Program-made: the position numbers and the translations under genes
The notes under the pieces: model-generated
The model's database searches: none
What the model was told of the DNA's origin: nothing
The model's input: only the letters and a program-made list of their open reading frames with translations
Part shown: positions 52,156 through 60,970 of the stretch, piece after piece
How the letters are laid out: each line of letters begins with the position of its first letter
Position numbering within the stretch: the first letter of the stretch is position 1
NCBI RefSeq assembly: GCF_003287875.1
Contig: NZ_QMKK01000021.1
Span: forward strand, 1 to 64,000
Length of the DNA: 64,000 nt
Direction of reading: 5' to 3'
From: Martinezella tropici
GTDB taxonomy: Bacteria > Pseudomonadota > Alphaproteobacteria > Rhizobiales > Rhizobiaceae

Positions 52156-53658
52156 ATGAGCGGTTATGTCTTGGCGATCGATCAGGGAACGACGTCGACG
52201 CGGGCTATCGTTTTCGACGGCAAGATGAAGGTTGCCGGTGTCGGACAGAAGGAATTCACTCAGCATTATCCGAAGCCCGGCTGGGTGGAGCACGATCCGG
52301 AAGAAATCTGGTCCTCCGTTCTCGTCACCGTCCGCAAGGCCATTGAGGCTGCCGGCATCACCGCCAAGGACATTGCCGCCCTCGGCATCACCAATCAGCG
52401 CGAGACGGTCGTCGTCTGGGATCGCGAGACGGGCAAGCCGATCCATAATGCCATCGTCTGGCAGGACCGCCGCACGGCGGGCTATTGCGAGAAACTGAAG
52501 CGGCAGGACCTCGAAAAGCTCTTCACACGCCGCACCGGCCTGCTGCTCGATCCCTATTTTTCCGGCACCAAGCTATCCTGGCTGCTCTCCAATGTGAAGG
52601 GCGCGCGTGCCCTTGCCGCCAAAGGCAAGCTGTGCTTCGGCACCATCGATACCTTTCTGATCTGGCGGCTGACTGGCGGCAAGAGCTTCGTTACCGATGC
52701 GACCAATGCCTCGCGGACGCTGATGTACAATATCGGCGGAAACGAATGGGATGAGGAGCTACTGGAAATCCTACGCGTTCCCGCTGCCATCCTGCCCGAG
52801 GTGAAGGATTGTGCCGACGATTTCGGCGTGACCGATGCCACGCATTTCGGCGCGGAAATCCCGATCCTCGGCGTTGCCGGCGATCAACAGGCGGCGACGA
52901 TTGGCCAGGCCTGCTTCGAACGCGGCATGATGAAGTCCACCTATGGCACCGGCTGCTTCGCGCTTCTCAATACGGGCGCGGACATGGTGCGGTCGAAAAA
53001 CCGCTTGCTAACCACCATCGCCTACCGGCTGAACGGCGAGACGACCTATGCGCTCGAAGGTTCGATCTTCATCGCAGGGGCTGCCGTGCAATGGCTGCGC
53101 GACGGGCTGAAGGCCATTCAGCGCGCCTCGGATTCCGGCGAACTGGCGGCCAAGGCCGATCCGCTGCAGGAGGTTTATCTGGTGCCGGCCTTTACCGGCC
53201 TCGGCGCACCGCATTGGGATCCGGATGCACGCGGCGCGATCTTCGGGCTGACACGCAATACCGGACCTGAGGAAATCGTCCGGGCGGCGCTGGAGGCCGT
53301 CTGCTATCAGTCTCGCGATCTGCTGGATGCCATGCACAGGGATTGGCGCAACGGCAACGGACAGGAGACGGTACTGCGCGTCGACGGCGGCATGGTCGCT
53401 TCCGACTGGACGATGCAGCGGCTTGCCGATCTGCTCGATGCACCGGTCGACCGCCCTACGATCCTCGAAACGACCGCACTGGGTGCCGCCTGGCTTGCTG
53501 GCAGCCGCGCCGGGGTCTGGCCGGATCGCGCAGGCTTCGCCAAGGCCTGGGCGCGCGACCGGCGGTTCGAGCCCAGCATGGATGACAAGACCCGAAACGC
53601 GAAGCTCAAAGGCTGGAAGAATGCGGTGTCGCGCACCTTGAGTACACGGCAGGGGTGA
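52156..53658 (+). CDS. glpK: glycerol kinase
   Basis: FGGY-family kinase of 500 residues, making glycerol 3-phosphate. [32 protein letters not shown], the glycerol-contact [11 protein letters not shown] and WQDRRTA, and the FGGY signature [17 protein letters not shown] with [28 protein letters not shown] precedes the ATG. A hairpin GGGGTGA/TCACCCC overlaps the stop (53652-53683). No glp transporter or dehydrogenase gene is adjacent. Confidence 0.95.
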   Translation: MSGYVLAIDQGTTSTRAIVFDGKMKVAGVGQKEFTQHYPKPGWVEHDPEEIWSSVLVTVRKAIEAAGITAKDIAALGITNQRETVVVWDRETGKPIHNAIVWQDRRTAGYCEKLKRQDLEKLFTRRTGLLLDPYFSGTKLSWLLSNVKGARALAAKGKLCFGTIDTFLIWRLTGGKSFVTDATNASRTLMYNIGGNEWDEELLEILRVPAAILPEVKDCADDFGVTDATHFGAEIPILGVAGDQQAATIGQACFERGMMKSTYGTGCFALLNTGADMVRSKNRLLTTIAYRLNGETTYALEGSIFIAGAAVQWLRDGLKAIQRASDSGELAAKADPLQEVYLVPAFTGLGAPHWDPDARGAIFGLTRNTGPEEIVRAALEAVCYQSRDLLDAMHRDWRNGNGQETVLRVDGGMVASDWTMQRLADLLDAPVDRPTILETTALGAAWLAGSRAGVWPDRAGFAKAWARDRRFEPSMDDKTRNAKLKGWKNAVSRTLSTRQG

Positions 53659-53836
53659 TCGGCCTTCATCGGCTGCTCACCCCAGGTTATATCGTGTAAG
53701 ATTTCTTTATTTTGCTTATATAAGGGCACGCAGCGATACTTGTCTTGTTCGTGGCTCAGGGAGGATTCCAGGCCACATTTCGCCGGACCGCACTCCTCGA
53801 GGGCGGACGCCTTCTTAAGAGACGATAAAGCGAATA

Positions 53837-54640
53837 ATGGCTGCTCAATTTTCTGAACTGAAGAAACATTACTACCGGCAGATCAAATATCATTTGACTC
53901 GGCCGAAGCCGCCAATGCTGGCCGAGCGGTTCGATGGGCCTGTTCTGGTCGTCGGCTCGGCGCCGGTTTCGAACAAGCCGGTGGATTTCGATGAAAGCTT
54001 CAAGGTCATCACTATTAATGGTTCACAGACGGTGACGAAGGGCTGGGGGATCGAGGCGCCCGATGTGACGCTCGTCCAGTTTAATCAGATCGAAGGTACG
54101 AACACCAATGCCGTCGAGGTGCGCCGCGTTCTGAACGGCGAACGGACCAAGATGCTCTACGTCCTGCTCTGGCGGAAAGAGCTTCAGCGGCTGGAAGAGG
54201 GGTTGCGGAGCTTCAATTACAGCTACGACAAGCTGGAGATCGTCAATCGCTACAAGCGTATGGCGCTGCTGGACCGGGTCGGCGGGGTAAAGTGCAGCGA
54301 GCTCGGCGCGGACGACAAATGCTCCAACGGCATCAACGCCGTGCTCTTCGCGCTCTATAATGGCGCGACCGAGGTCATCATCACCGGCATCAATCCCGAT
54401 TCCGGCGGGCATGTCTACAATACGGAGAACCTGGCGCGGCTGCATGTGCGCAAGGACCGCGAGGTTCTCGAGCGGCTTCTCGAGCGCGGCTATCCGGTGT
54501 TCACCACAGATCCCGGCGTCTCGCAATCCGTCGGTCTGCCGCTATGGACGGGCAGGGGGAGGGCCGGTCGGACGGTGGATGCCGATGCCAAGGCCAAGCG
54601 GCCGGCACCGATAACGGCTGCGGCCGTCATCAACCCTTGA
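53837..54640 (+). CDS. unrecognised protein with Rossmann-like start
   Basis: Protein of 267 residues that I cannot assign. It has a basic N-terminus (LKKHYYRQIKYHLTRPKPP), a Rossmann-like strand-loop GPVLVVGSAPVSNKPVDF followed by FKVITINGSQTVTKGWGI, a middle basic helix region and a second strand-loop GATEVIITGINPDSGGHVYN. The layout recalls DUF115/MptE-like or sialyltransferase-like glycosyltransferase folds, but this is only a resemblance. The C-terminal 30 residues are low complexity. Monocistronic by spacing. Confidence 0.7.
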   Translation: MAAQFSELKKHYYRQIKYHLTRPKPPMLAERFDGPVLVVGSAPVSNKPVDFDESFKVITINGSQTVTKGWGIEAPDVTLVQFNQIEGTNTNAVEVRRVLNGERTKMLYVLLWRKELQRLEEGLRSFNYSYDKLEIVNRYKRMALLDRVGGVKCSELGADDKCSNGINAVLFALYNGATEVIITGINPDSGGHVYNTENLARLHVRKDREVLERLLERGYPVFTTDPGVSQSVGLPLWTGRGRAGRTVDADAKAKRPAPITAAAVINP

Positions 54641-54739
54641 GCTAAGGGCTCGCCAACGGTCAATCTGTAGCTGACGCTGGTCGTGATTCCGTGCCAAGAT
54701 CGCGGCTTAGAATCACTCGATTGCGCAGAGGTCAGTCCA

Positions 54740-55654
54740 ATGCTGATGCCGCCGCCACTACGGCCGGGCGACAAAGTGCGCTTTGTGTCGCCCGCAAGTT
54801 CGCCCGACAGGGATATGGTTCTGAGGCATGCTGAAATCCTGAAAGGCTGGGGGCTTACGGTCGATTTCGGTGAACATGCCTTTCATAAACGAGACTATCT
54901 TGCCGGCACGGACGAGGAGCGGCTGTCGGATATCAATGGCGCTTTCCGTGACCCAGAGGTTCGGGCGGTTTTCACGACACGCGGCGGCAAGGGGTCGTAT
55001 CGGATTGCCGATAAACTGGATTTCGCCGCTGTGCGGCGCGACCCGAAATTCGTCATCGGCTTCAGCGATATCACCGTATTGCATCTCAGCCTCTTGAAGA
55101 GTGGCCATCAGATCGGCATTCATGGAGCCTTCTTTTGCGGACCGAATGACGATGGTGTCAGCCCCTACACGCGTGAGGCATTATGCCGGACGATGATGAC
55201 AACCGAAGATATCGTCATCGAAGCTCGTCCGCATGAACCGACGTTCGGTCTGACGACAGGCGGGACGGCCAGAGGGCGACTGATCGGCGGCAATCTGGAT
55301 ACGGTTGCGACTTCGGCCGGTTGGGCGCTGCCGGATTTGAATGGCGCGGTTCTTTTGCTAGAAGCCGTTCATATGTATCGCGGTCAGGTGGACCGCCAGA
55401 TGACCATGCTGCGCAAGGCGGGGCATCTAAATGGTTTGGCAGGGGTCGCTATCGGCCAGTTTACTAACTTTGAATTCGACCGCCCTTATTCGGTGATCGA
55501 TATCCTGCGCGAACATCTGGCCGAACTAAAGGTGCCGATCCTCGGCGGCTTGCCGCTCGGGCACGGCGATAGCCCGGCAAGCGTTTTTATCGGCGCTGTG
55601 GCGGAGCTTGATGCGAAGGCCGGTATCCTGGCGATCCGGCATGGGAACATCTGA
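54740..55654 (+). CDS. LD-carboxypeptidase / MccF-type S66 peptidase
   Basis: Serine peptidase of the S66 family, 304 residues. MPPPLRPGDKVRFVSPASSPD start, TTRGGKGSYRI, nucleophile Ser in IGFSDITVLHL, GRLIGGNLDTVATSAGW, Glu in LLLEAVHM and His in GLPLGHGD. LdcA trims murein tetrapeptides; MccF members cleave microcin-like nucleotide amides. I cannot decide between them. Start at the ATG at 54740, with AGAGG 8-12 nt upstream. Confidence 0.87.
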   Translation: MLMPPPLRPGDKVRFVSPASSPDRDMVLRHAEILKGWGLTVDFGEHAFHKRDYLAGTDEERLSDINGAFRDPEVRAVFTTRGGKGSYRIADKLDFAAVRRDPKFVIGFSDITVLHLSLLKSGHQIGIHGAFFCGPNDDGVSPYTREALCRTMMTTEDIVIEARPHEPTFGLTTGGTARGRLIGGNLDTVATSAGWALPDLNGAVLLLEAVHMYRGQVDRQMTMLRKAGHLNGLAGVAIGQFTNFEFDRPYSVIDILREHLAELKVPILGGLPLGHGDSPASVFIGAVAELDAKAGILAIRHGNI

Positions 55655-55683
55655 GGTCATCTTCGATATTTTTTGACGTAGCC

Positions 55684-55710
55684 TGTCGGAGCAGGTGATA
55701 TTCCTTCGTC
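55684..55710 (+). promoter_or_regulatory. ECF42-type promoter upstream of the YCII/sigma operon
   Basis: TGTCGG (55684-55689), 17 nt, CGTC (55707-55710), 24 nt before the YCII ATG. It agrees with the TGTCGA / CG(A/T)C pattern described for ECF42 sigma factors in Streptomyces, and an identical arrangement precedes the SRPBCC gene at 57461. Autoregulation is the natural reading. Confidence 0.6.
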
Positions 55711-55733
55711 TTTAAAGGGAGAAGGGAATCTCA

Positions 55734-56108
55734 ATGCTTTACGCGATCCTATGCTACAACGACGAAGATACCGTGTTTGCCTGGTCCAAGGAACAGGAAG
55801 ACGCGACGATGGCGCGGTTGATTGCCGTGCAGGAACCGCTCAGGGAGGCCGGCAAGCTTGGCCCGGTGGCACGCTTGATGCCGACGACGGCGGCTACGAC
55901 CCTGCGCAAGGGCAAGAACGAACCGATCGTGATCGACGGCCCCTTTGCGGAAACGAAGGAGCAGTTGCTCGGTTTCTACGTCGTCGACTTCGAAACCCTT
56001 GACGAAGCCATTGGCTTTTCGAAGGAGCTTGCCGCGGCCAATCCCGGCGTCGGCTCCTATGAAATCCGTCCGCTTTACGTCTTCCGGCCGGGAGCTGTTG
56101 CAACATGA
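55734..56108 (+). CDS. YCII-family (DGPF domain) protein
   Basis: Protein of 124 residues with the YCII/DGPF fold: MLYAILCYNDEDTVFAWSKEQ start and the diagnostic VIDGPFAETKEQLLGFYVVD motif. Genes of this kind are the standard neighbours of ECF42 sigma factors. Its stop overlaps the sigma gene start (ATGA, 56105-56108). GGGAGAAGGG precedes the ATG. Molecular role not known. Confidence 0.9.
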   Translation: MLYAILCYNDEDTVFAWSKEQEDATMARLIAVQEPLREAGKLGPVARLMPTTAATTLRKGKNEPIVIDGPFAETKEQLLGFYVVDFETLDEAIGFSKELAAANPGVGSYEIRPLYVFRPGAVAT

Positions 56109-57361
56109 CCGACATTGCCTGGATCGACATCGCGCTTACCAACGCCCGGCCACAGGTAATGGGCGCGCTTTTGCGCTACTTCCGCAATCTCGACACCGCC
56201 GAGGAGGCCTTTCAGGAGGCCTGCCTCAGGGCCTTGAAGACCTGGCCTGATAAGGGGCCGCCGCGCGATCCCATTGCCTGGCTGATCTTCGTCGGCCGCA
56301 ATAGCGGCATCGATACGGTGCGCAAACAGGCCAGATTGCAAAGCCTGCCGGATGAAGAGGCGATCTCCGATACGAGTGATGTGGAGAGCGATCTGGCCGA
56401 ACGGCTCGATGGCTCCGGATATCGCGATGATATCCTCCGGTTGCTGTTCATCTGCTGCCATCCGGATTTGCCGGCGACGCAACAGATCGCGCTGGCGCTG
56501 CGTATCGTTTCCGGCCTTTCGGTGCAGCAGATCGCCCGGGCCTTCCTCGTCAGCGAGAGCGCAATGGAGCAGCGCATAACCCGCGCGAAGGCGCGGGTCG
56601 CCGCCGCTGGAGTTGCTTTCGAGACGCCAGGTGCGGTCGAGCGCAGCGAACGTTTGGCACTCGTCAGTGCCATGATCTATCTCATCTATAACGAGGGCTA
56701 TTCGGCCGGTGGAACGCATCGCGAGGCTGCCGCCTTCGCCGATGAGGCGATCCGGCTTGGCCGGCTTCTGTTGCGGATCTTTCCCTCGGAGCCGGAGACC
56801 ATGGCGCTGCTGGCGCTGATGCTCCTGCAGCAATCGCGCAAGGATGCCCGGTTCGATGCCAATGGGCAGATCATCCTTCTGGAAGATCAGGATCGTTCGC
56901 TTTGGGATCGGACGCTGATCGACGAGGCGCTGGCGCTGCTCGACAAAGCGATCCGCCACCGCAAGCCCGGCCCCTATCAGGTGCAGGCGGCGATCGCAGC
57001 GCTGCATTCGCGGGCGAAGCGTGCCGAGGATACGGATTGGGAGCAGATCGACCTTCTCTACCAGATGCTGGAGCGGTTGACGCCGTCACCCGTCGTCACG
57101 CTCAATCGTTCGGTCGCGCTCTCCAAACTGAAGGGGCCGGAGGCGGCTCTGGCGCTGATCGCGACGCTGGAAGCACAGCTCGACAGCTATTTCTACTTTC
57201 ATGGCGTCAGGGGTGGCCTGCTTGTGCAGCTCGGCCGCGCGCAAGAGGCGCGTGTCGCTTTTGACAGGGCGATTGCGCTCGCCCGTTCGCCTGCCGAGGC
57301 CGCCCATATCCGATATCAGCTCGACCGGCTGAGCGCGGATGCTCTTGCAGCTACAAAATAA
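56105..57361 (+). CDS. ECF sigma factor with C-terminal extension (ECF42 type)
   Basis: RNA polymerase sigma factor of 418 residues. Region 2 (ALLRYFRNLDTAEEAFQEACLRALKTWP) and region 4 (IVSGLSVQQIARAFLVSESAMEQRITRAKARV) are followed by a long helical, TPR-like C-terminal domain (about residues 180-418) with MIYLIYNEGYSAGG and RHRKPGPYQVQAAIAALH. This layout and the coupled YCII gene mark group ECF42. No anti-sigma gene is present; the C-terminal extension itself is thought to control such sigma factors. Confidence 0.92.
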   Translation: MTDIAWIDIALTNARPQVMGALLRYFRNLDTAEEAFQEACLRALKTWPDKGPPRDPIAWLIFVGRNSGIDTVRKQARLQSLPDEEAISDTSDVESDLAERLDGSGYRDDILRLLFICCHPDLPATQQIALALRIVSGLSVQQIARAFLVSESAMEQRITRAKARVAAAGVAFETPGAVERSERLALVSAMIYLIYNEGYSAGGTHREAAAFADEAIRLGRLLLRIFPSEPETMALLALMLLQQSRKDARFDANGQIILLEDQDRSLWDRTLIDEALALLDKAIRHRKPGPYQVQAAIAALHSRAKRAEDTDWEQIDLLYQMLERLTPSPVVTLNRSVALSKLKGPEAALALIATLEAQLDSYFYFHGVRGGLLVQLGRAQEARVAFDRAIALARSPAEAAHIRYQLDRLSADALAATK

Positions 57362-57382
57362 TCGAAAAATTTGCGTCTGTGC

Positions 57383-57409
57383 TGTCGGGAAACGGCAGGC
57401 TCGAACGTC
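57383..57409 (+). promoter_or_regulatory. second ECF42-type promoter motif, upstream of SRPBCC gene
   Basis: TGTCGG (57383-57388), 17 nt, CGTC (57406-57409), 51 nt before the SRPBCC ATG. Same hexamer, same spacing and same -10 element as the motif ahead of the sigma operon, which suggests the SRPBCC-DoxX pair belongs to the regulon. Confidence 0.6.
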
Positions 57410-57460
57410 ATTCGTGTATGGGCCGAGCAGGCCGCGTCAAACAATAAAGAGGAGCAAGAT

Positions 57461-57931
57461 ATGACTGAACAGAGCCAACGCCACGAGCTTTCCCTGACCC
57501 GCGTCATCGACGCACCACGAGACAAGATCTTCCGTTGCTGGACCGAAGTGGAGCTTCTGAAGCAATGGTTCGCGCCACTGCCGTGGACGGTATCGGCAGC
57601 CAGTATCGACGCTCGATCCGGCGGCTCAAGCTCGATCACCATGCGCAGCCCCGAAGGCGAGGATTATCCGGGTAACGGCGTCTATCTGGAAGTCGTTCCC
57701 AATGAGCGGATCGTCTTCAACGACGCTTTCACCAGCGCCTGGGTGCCGTCGGCAAAGCCCTTCATGGTGGTGACGATCCAGCTCGACGATCTCGGTGGCG
57801 GCAAGACCCGTTATACCGCGACCGTCCTGCATTGGTCCGCGGAGGATCGCGAGGCGCATGAGAAGATGGGCTTCCATCAGGGATGGAGCCAGTGCGCCGA
57901 TCAGCTCGCGGCACTGGCGGCCAAGATCTGA
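57461..57931 (+). CDS. SRPBCC (AHSA1-type) protein
   Basis: START-like protein of 156 residues. It has the AHSA1 pattern LTRVIDAPRDKIFRCWTEVELLKQWFAPLPWTV, a central GNGVYLEVVPNERIVFNDAF and a C-terminal MGFHQGWSQCADQLAALAA helix. Probably binds a small hydrophobic ligand. AGAGGAG precedes the ATG. A DoxX-type membrane gene follows after 30 nt. Confidence 0.87.
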   Translation: MTEQSQRHELSLTRVIDAPRDKIFRCWTEVELLKQWFAPLPWTVSAASIDARSGGSSSITMRSPEGEDYPGNGVYLEVVPNERIVFNDAFTSAWVPSAKPFMVVTIQLDDLGGGKTRYTATVLHWSAEDREAHEKMGFHQGWSQCADQLAALAAKI

Positions 57932-57961
57932 ATTTCCGATTCAATTCCGGAGGATATGGCA

Positions 57962-58390
57962 ATGTCTTATGTAGCTGATTCATCTTTGCCTTCGGTTACG
58001 CGCGCGCAGCGCGTGGCCGGTATGATCCTGAGCGGACTGGTCGTTGCCTTCCTGCTGTTCGATGGCGTGATCAAGCTCGTTCCGCTTCCGGTCGTCACCG
58101 AGACGATGGCGGGGCTCGGCTACTCTGCCGATCCGGCGCTGGCCCAGCTGCTTGGTATCATCACGCTCGGCTGCGCCATTCTCTATGCAATCCCGAGAAC
58201 GTCGGTCCTTGGCGCCATCCTGCTGACGGGCCTGCTCGGTGGCGCAATCGCGACGCATTTGAGGGTCGGCAGCCCGATCTTTTCGCATCTGCTGTTCGGC
58301 GTCTATCTCGGCGTAATGGCCTGGGGCGGACTTTATCTTCGTTATGAAGCGGTTCGCAAAATGATTCCGTTCTTTGATCGAAGCTTTTGA
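57962..58390 (+). CDS. DoxX-family membrane protein
   Basis: Protein of 142 residues with four hydrophobic segments (MILSGLVVAFLLFDGVIKL, LGIITLGCAILYAI, VLGAILLTGLLGGAIATHL, LLFGVYLGVMAWGGLYL). The DoxX pattern with His in ATHLRVGSP is present. ATG at 57962 chosen because GGAGGA lies 7 nt upstream; the ATG at 57956 is too close. Likely cotranscribed with the SRPBCC gene. Confidence 0.85.
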   Translation: MSYVADSSLPSVTRAQRVAGMILSGLVVAFLLFDGVIKLVPLPVVTETMAGLGYSADPALAQLLGIITLGCAILYAIPRTSVLGAILLTGLLGGAIATHLRVGSPIFSHLLFGVYLGVMAWGGLYLRYEAVRKMIPFFDRSF

Positions 58391-58441
58391 TTTCGGATTC
58401 GATTTGCTAAGGCTCGTCTCTCAATAAGTATGGAGCGCGCC

Positions 58442-58954
58442 ATGCCACAGGTGATCATCGCGCCGGTCAAACAATCCGATGCGGACGAGCTGATCGCCGC
58501 CAATATCGCCAGCCGCGCCCATCATGTGCCCTGGGCCTATCCCTTCCTCGATCGCGATGGTTTCGACGCCTGGTTCGGCCAGACGGTGACGGGGCCGAAC
58601 CTGGGTCTGGTGGCGCGCGATCCCGGCTCCGGCGCCATCGTTGGCGTCGTCAATATCAGCCAGATGGTTTGGGGAGGTTTTCGCAGCGCCTTTCTCGGCT
58701 ATCACGGCATGGTAGGTTTCGCCGGCCAGGGGTTCATGACGGAGGCGGTTCGGCTGGCCGTGGCGCACGCATTCGATGCGGTGGGCCTGCATCGCGTGGA
58801 GGCCAATATCCAGCCGGGCAACCATCCGTCCATTGCGCTGGTCAAGCGGCTGGGCTTCCGGAAAGAGGGGTTCTCGCCGAAATATCTGAAGATCGGCGGC
58901 GTCTGGTGCGACCACGAGCGCTGGGCATTGTTGGCAGACGATCCGCGCTCCTGA
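58442..58954 (+). CDS. GNAT N-acetyltransferase (RimJ/RimL-like)
   Basis: Acetyltransferase of about 170 residues. The acetyl-CoA region reads GYHGMVGFAGQGFMTEAVRLAVAHAF and is followed by GLHRVEANIQPGNHPSIALVKRLGFRKEG, typical of RimJ/RimL-type enzymes acting on protein N-termini or small amines. The ATG at 58442 has GGAG 7 nt upstream; an ATG at 58430 is an alternative. Confidence 0.88.
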   Translation: MPQVIIAPVKQSDADELIAANIASRAHHVPWAYPFLDRDGFDAWFGQTVTGPNLGLVARDPGSGAIVGVVNISQMVWGGFRSAFLGYHGMVGFAGQGFMTEAVRLAVAHAFDAVGLHRVEANIQPGNHPSIALVKRLGFRKEGFSPKYLKIGGVWCDHERWALLADDPRS

Positions 58955-59092
58955 GCTCTTTCGGAATTCGAAAGTCGCGCTATCTGGCAGAAAGCCCAAA
59001 AAGACATTGACTGCGCGAAGGGAAGGGGCGAAAGCGACCTTGAGCCTCTCGCCAAACCGCTGCTGAGAGAGCGAGAGTGCCGGAAGCCGTAA

Positions 59093-59845
59093 ATGATCGT
59101 TTCGACCGAAGAAGAACTGACCAAGCTGAAAGATATCGGCCGCATCTGTGCCAATGCGTTGCAGGCCATGGCCGCGGCACTGGAGCCGGGCATCACCACG
59201 CTGGAGCTGGACGCGATCGGCCGAAAGGTGCTGGAGGATGCCGGTGCGCAATCGGCACCGGAATTGGTCTACAAGTTTCCCGGCGCGACCTGCATCAGCG
59301 TCAACGAGGAAGTGGCCCACGGCATCCCAGGAACGCGCGTGATCCAGGCGGGAGATCTGGTCAATCTCGATGTTTCCGCCGAGAAGGACGGCTTCTTTTC
59401 CGATACCGGCGCATCTTTTGCCGTGCCGCCGGTCAAGCCGAAGATCGAGCGCCTCTGCCGCGACGGCAAGAGGGCGCTATGGGTCGGCCTCAATCAGGTG
59501 AAGAGCGGTGCGCCGCTTGCGAAGATCGGGCAGGCCGTCGGCGCTTTCGCGCAGAAGAACCGCTATACGTTGATTGCCAATCTCGCCAGCCATGGCATCG
59601 GCCGCTCCCTGCATGAAGAGCCCGCCGAGGTTTCCACCTGGGCGGACCCTTCCGAGACGCGGATCATGGAGGATGGCCTGGTCTTCACCGTCGAGCCGTT
59701 TCTCTCGCTCGGCGCGAGCTGGGCGGAGGGAGGCGACGATGCGTGGACGCTCTATGCCGAACCGCAGGCGCCAACGGTCCAGTACGAACACACCATCATC
59801 GCCACCCGCAACGGGCCGATCATCCTGACATTGCCGGATAAGTGA
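59093..59845 (+). CDS. map: type I methionine aminopeptidase
   Basis: Metallopeptidase of 250 residues removing N-terminal Met. The five metal ligands are visible: Asp in VNLDVSAEKDG and FSDTG, His in ASHGIGRSLHE, Glu in FTVEPFLS and Glu in QYEHTIIAT. It is probably a paralogue of the housekeeping enzyme, since no secY/infA-type neighbours are present. Confidence 0.9.
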   Translation: MIVSTEEELTKLKDIGRICANALQAMAAALEPGITTLELDAIGRKVLEDAGAQSAPELVYKFPGATCISVNEEVAHGIPGTRVIQAGDLVNLDVSAEKDGFFSDTGASFAVPPVKPKIERLCRDGKRALWVGLNQVKSGAPLAKIGQAVGAFAQKNRYTLIANLASHGIGRSLHEEPAEVSTWADPSETRIMEDGLVFTVEPFLSLGASWAEGGDDAWTLYAEPQAPTVQYEHTIIATRNGPIILTLPDK

Positions 59846-59849
59846 CGTC

Positions 59850-59953
59850 CTAAAGCGCATCGCGAATCCTTCAGATTCACTTCCCGCGCTTCAGGTCTTT
59901 GATTTTGCGCATGCCGTTGTCGCAAAACCGCTGCGCACTTTTGCGCGACATGC
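59850..59953 (-). repeat. 45-bp structured 3'-end repeat, copy 2, with extended tail
   Basis: The core (59909-59953), read on the minus strand, starts GCATGTCGCGCAAAAGTG and ends GACAACGGCATGC, differing from the copy at 41135-41179 at only a few positions. Here it is followed on the same strand by about 60 nt that include AAAGACCTGAAGCGCGGG and a small inverted repeat around GTGAATCTGAAGGATTCG. It begins 5 nt after the padR stop. Confidence 0.7.
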
Positions 59954-59958
59954 GTCGC

Positions 59959-60654
59959 TCAATCGTCAGCCTTCGGCTCGTCCTGGCCCTTCGTTTCGCC
60001 GCGGATGATATCGGCGGCGGCGCGCTCGAGGATTGCCGCGATGCGCGCGCCTTCAGCCTTGCTCCACGGGAATTTCGAACGAAGCGCGGAGCGCAGCAGA
60101 TGGCGGGCGCGATGGACGTCACCGGCGCCGTGGCGATCGAACGGATTGTCGCGGCCGTCCTCGTCGTCACCGCCGAAAACCTCGCGGACGCGGGCCATCT
60201 TCTCGCCGATGGAGGTGAGCTTGGCGAGCGTTGCCTCGACCAGATCGCGATTGTCGTCGACGCGCTTCTGGCCGATTTCGGTGATGCGGTAGAGCTTCTT
60301 CGTGCCGCTCACCTCGACTTCAGCCTGCCCCGTCTCTTCGAGATAGGTGAGGGCGGGGTATATGACGCCCGGGCTCGGCACGTAGAAGCCGCCGGAGCGG
60401 TCCTCGAAGGTCTTGATCAGTTCATAGCCATGGCGCGGCTGTTCGGAAAGCAAAGCGAGGATGATGAGCTGCAGGTCGGCCGCATCGAACTTGCGGCCGG
60501 TGCGAAACCCGCCGCCGAACATGCCGCCCTTGAAGCCTCTCATGAAGTCTCTCCTGTGCTCGCCGCGCGATTCACGGCCTCGGCCATGTCGTAGGATATA
60601 TGCCTCGACCATGTCAAAGCCATCTCCGAACATGCGATCTCTGAAGCCTCTCAT
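59959..60654 (-). CDS. PadR-family transcriptional regulator
   Basis: Regulator of 231 residues. A winged helix spans about residues 60-135 (AADLQLIILALLSEQPRHGYELIKTFEDRSGGFYVPSPGVIYPALTYLEETGQAEV) and is followed by a helical dimerisation tail. The N-terminal 55 residues are Gly/Arg/Phe-rich with a repeated MRGF(R/K)...MFG(D/G)GF pattern. ATG at 60654 with AAGGAG upstream. Two direct TCGTAAGATA repeats (60698-60707, 60712-60721) lie upstream and may be its own operator. Confidence 0.88.
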   Translation of the reverse strand: MRGFRDRMFGDGFDMVEAYILRHGRGRESRGEHRRDFMRGFKGGMFGGGFRTGRKFDAADLQLIILALLSEQPRHGYELIKTFEDRSGGFYVPSPGVIYPALTYLEETGQAEVEVSGTKKLYRITEIGQKRVDDNRDLVEATLAKLTSIGEKMARVREVFGGDDEDGRDNPFDRHGAGDVHRARHLLRSALRSKFPWSKAEGARIAAILERAAADIIRGETKGQDEPKADD

Positions 60655-60970
60655 ATCGTTTCTCCTTGAAGGGTGAGAGTTTATATCGTTAGTCATGTCG
60701 TAAGATATATATCGTAAGATAGTTTTCTGCAAGGGGAGCTCAGTCAGAATAGAGGGTCCGAAAGGGAATGCGTTCCATATGGGGAAGGAATTCATCCAAT
60801 AGGTGAAATTTCGCAGCTGAACAACTGCATCACGATCGTGGGATAAGCGATTACATCTACGTAAGAATAGGCCTCCGGCGGTTGCCGCTCCCGGCGAACT
60901 GTCCTAGGCTCGCCTCAAATTGACGTCATGTGTGGTTTTTAACCGCCCTCATAGGAAAGCTGCGCCTCCC
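60655..60970. other. padR/bacA divergent intergenic region
   Basis: These 316 nt hold no gene. They contain the two TCGTAAGATA direct repeats near padR and a perfect palindrome CACGATCGTG at 60831-60840, about 130 nt upstream of bacA. Either could be a regulatory site; no promoter hexamers stand out. Confidence 0.5.

Noticed and set aside
53652..53683. Hairpin overlapping the glpK stop as a rho-independent terminator
   Set aside because: The 7-bp stem has an 18-nt loop and is not followed by a T-run, so I do not call it a terminator.
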